Shown piece by piece: positions 62,080 to 64,000 of a stretch of DNA of 64,000 nt (within the stretch, counting starts at the first letter, position 1; every line of letters begins with the position of its first letter). The translations under genes and the position numbers were made by a program. Source of the DNA: Gracilibacillus ureilyticus (GTDB taxonomy: Bacteria > Bacillota > Bacilli > Bacillales > Amphibacillaceae); NCBI RefSeq assembly GCF_900111195.1, contig NZ_FOGL01000006.1:102510-166509 (forward strand), given 5' to 3'. A model generated the notes under the pieces. It ran no database searches. It was not told the origin of the DNA and was given only the letters and a program-made list of their open reading frames with translations.

Positions 62080-64000
62080 ATGTTAAGAAAATATGCACTT
62101 CTCTTCATATTAATAACTTTAATGAGTTTAGTTTTTGTATTTCAGGATAAACAACACATTAATGAATTGGTCGCAGAAAATGGCAGTGTCGAAATTCCCG
62201 CTTTTGAATCTGCTTCCATTTATCAGTTAACGGGCGAATGGGGATTTTACCCTGATCAATGGACAGAACCAGCCGATATTTCGCTGCAAGAGCCTGTATA
62301 TGTATCCACCCCTAATTCCTGGAAGAACTTAAGTGAGGCGAAACAAAAAGGGATAGGAACATACCGGCTGGAGTATCAGATTTCTGAAAGAGATATAGGA
62401 AAAAGGCATTCCTTCTTTTTTCAATATATAGGTTCTGCCTATAAAGCATATGTTAACGGAGAATTAGTAGCAGAGGTAGGAGAATTAGGGAAATCATCAA
62501 AAACAGAAAAACCTTATTTACGTGATGAATTAATCTATTATGAACCAGATCAGGTAAATAATGAACTGATCATACATGTATCGAATTTTTCTTTTCGCGA
62601 AGGCGGGATCTTCCAAGAAGTCTATTATGGTGAAAGCAATAACACAATAGCCTTTCTCATTAAGCAACAGTTAGAGCCATTATTACTAATTGGCGGATTT
62701 TTAATTCTTGGTATCTATTATTTCCTGAAGTATATGATTAACCATTCTAATGACACTTTTCTCTATATTAGCTTAATTAGTTTTATGGCTATGGTCAGAA
62801 CCTTTCTACTCACTGAATACGTATTTTATACTCTCTTTCCTGCAATACCGTGGAATGTAATGACAAAGATTGAATATATGAGTATTCTACTTGGCATGAT
62901 ATTACTTATTCAATTTATGTACAAGCTTTATAAGCAGGATATTAATAATAAAATTTATACGATAGCTATTTCAGTTATGGCAGCTTTTCTAATATTTGTT
63001 CTTGTTACACCAACATTCATTTATACGAACCTTTTATGGGTACAGACTGCTTTTATTTATTTATTTCTTTTATATTTTGTTATTATTACAGGAATCAAAG
63101 CAATTATTAACAAAAGAGAAGGAAGTTATATCAATATACTCGGAATAGTAATTATGGCAGTAGCTGCTGTTATTGAAATAACCGTTGAACGGGATATATC
63201 TATTTTCCCTATGATATTAACTTATAGTGTCCTGTTATTTTTAGTTTTACAAGGTGTCATCATTTCCAAGAGATATGATAAAATTTCGGAAAGAAATCAG
63301 GAATTGGCTCAATCTCTGAAAGAATTAAATAATTCCCTGGAACATAAAGTTATTAAACGCACTTTGGAGCTGGAACGTAAAAATGGAGAGCTGATTCAAT
63401 TACAGAAAAGCAGATCTGATATGATGGAGAATATCGCCCACGATCTCGGTTCACCGATGAACGCATTTGAAAAACAGTTATTATTGATTAAACAAGGCTA
63501 TATTCAGCCATCTGAAGCCTTATTAGATACTTTAATCCAAAAAACCAGGTCCATTAAAAGATTAGCAAATGATTTATTTCAATTATCCCAATTACAGACA
63601 AGAAAATGGTCCATCCATAAAGAAACAGTCCGAATTAATGCATTTGTTCAGGAGATTGAAAAATTATTTGGTTACGAATTGAATCAGTTAGGTTTAAAAT
63701 TGGAAAGCATTTGTCCTGTTAATGAAAAATATCTTATTCAAATTGATAAGGAAAGAATTATTCAGGTTATTCGTAATTTTATTGACAATGCTTTAAAACA
63801 CGGGGAAGAAGAAAATATGATTCGAATTTCAGTAACAATTAACAATGAAGACAAGTTACGGATAGAAGTGAAGGATTTTGGCAGAGGGATCGATAAGGAG
63901 GAGCTTCCTTATATTTTTGACAGGTTTTACCGCAAATCAAACAAGCCAAATTCCGGTTCAGGACTAGGGTTAGCTATTGCAAAAGAAATTATTGAACAGC
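62080..64000 (+). CDS. 7TMR-DISM-type sensor histidine kinase (3' truncated by window edge)
   Basis: The frame is open for 640 codons and runs off the window. It has an N-terminal signal/TM segment, an extracytoplasmic sensory domain (about residues 25-195, jelly-roll-like DISMED2 pattern with YQLTGEWGFYPDQW and GIGTYRLEYQI), seven transmembrane helices (about 205-405), and a coiled coil. HisKA follows with H-box NIAHDLGSPMN (His about 454), then N-box NFIDNALKHGE and G-boxes DFGRGIDKEELPYIFDRFYR and SGSGLGLAIAKEI. A response regulator would be expected beyond the edge. AAAAGG nine bases upstream supports the ATG at 62080. Confidence 0.9.
   Translation, partial: MLRKYALLFILITLMSLVFVFQDKQHINELVAENGSVEIPAFESASIYQLTGEWGFYPDQWTEPADISLQEPVYVSTPNSWKNLSEAKQKGIGTYRLEYQISERDIGKRHSFFFQYIGSAYKAYVNGELVAEVGELGKSSKTEKPYLRDELIYYEPDQVNNELIIHVSNFSFREGGIFQEVYYGESNNTIAFLIKQQLEPLLLIGGFLILGIYYFLKYMINHSNDTFLYISLISFMAMVRTFLLTEYVFYTLFPAIPWNVMTKIEYMSILLGMILLIQFMYKLYKQDINNKIYTIAISVMAAFLIFVLVTPTFIYTNLLWVQTAFIYLFLLYFVIITGIKAIINKREGSYINILGIVIMAVAAVIEITVERDISIFPMILTYSVLLFLVLQGVIISKRYDKISERNQELAQSLKELNNSLEHKVIKRTLELERKNGELIQLQKSRSDMMENIAHDLGSPMNAFEKQLLLIKQGYIQPSEALLDTLIQKTRSIKRLANDLFQLSQLQTRKWSIHKETVRINAFVQEIEKLFGYELNQLGLKLESICPVNEKYLIQIDKERIIQVIRNFIDNALKHGEEENMIRISVTINNEDKLRIEVKDFGRGIDKEELPYIFDRFYRKSNKPNSGSGLGLAIAKEIIEQ

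Overview
The window is a low-GC chromosomal segment from a spore-forming Firmicute of the family Bacillaceae, most like Oceanobacillus, Virgibacillus or Gracilibacillus. The evidence is strong AGGAGG-type ribosome binding sites, several TTG/GTG starts, a gamma-type small acid-soluble spore protein (58200-58376), the spore-cortex deacetylase PdaA, CtsR operators in front of clpE, an S-box riboswitch in front of metNIQ, and gene order matching two Bacillus subtilis neighbourhoods (yfj/yfk and yfh/yga). Species cannot be fixed from the sequence alone. No rRNA, IS element, prophage or CRISPR array is visible.

Layout. 1-11.1 kb: a SLAP-domain protein, the SAM-riboswitch-controlled methionine importer metNIQ, an ACT-domain/PFL pair, the oxidative pentose phosphate genes gnd (+) and zwf (-), and two HAD phosphatases. 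11.1-11.6 kb: a composite of intergenic repeats. 11.6-18.7 kb: an EamA exporter, a VOC protein, a three-gene ABC/NEW3 operon divergent from an ECF sigma/anti-sigma pair with a 22-bp palindrome between them, and mreBH. 18.9-25.8 kb: MOSC, DUF1992 and GGDEF-EAL proteins, yfkJIH and zosA with Fur-family boxes. 26-30.7 kb: an amino-acid ABC importer lacking an adjacent ATPase, a methyltransferase, a LysR regulator and an unassigned toroid-like protein. 30.8-33.6 kb: sqdB-sqdX-gtrA, a sulfoquinovose lipid cassette. 33.7-37.4 kb: OsmC, YfkD, an SE1561-type protein, a Na+/H+ antiporter and PdaA. 37.4-42.8 kb: ppx-ppk and a TPR protein. 42.8-46.5 kb: clpE, flanked by two 24-codon candidate genes too short for ordinary ORF calling, then an arginine-deiminase-family hydrolase. 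46.8-51.4 kb: yxlEFG-like genes, ald, a DUF1450 protein and lrgAB-like genes. 51.4-52.3 kb: a GNAT acetyltransferase behind a ~200-nt structured leader. 52.4-62 kb: the yfhF-recX-yfhH-yfhJ-yfhP-mutY-sspE-ygaC-ygaD-ygaE block. The right edge cuts a 7TMR-DISM-type histidine kinase.

The most interesting element is the leader of the GNAT gene (52019-52222, minus strand). It contains a tRNA-like cloverleaf (D, anticodon and T arms with canonical loop motifs, but only three acceptor base pairs). It is followed by a chain of mutually exclusive helices ending in a terminator hairpin whose 3' arm is the gene's own Shine-Dalgarno sequence. The pairing logic resembles a riboswitch with a tRNA mimic as sensor; I do not recognise it as a described class.
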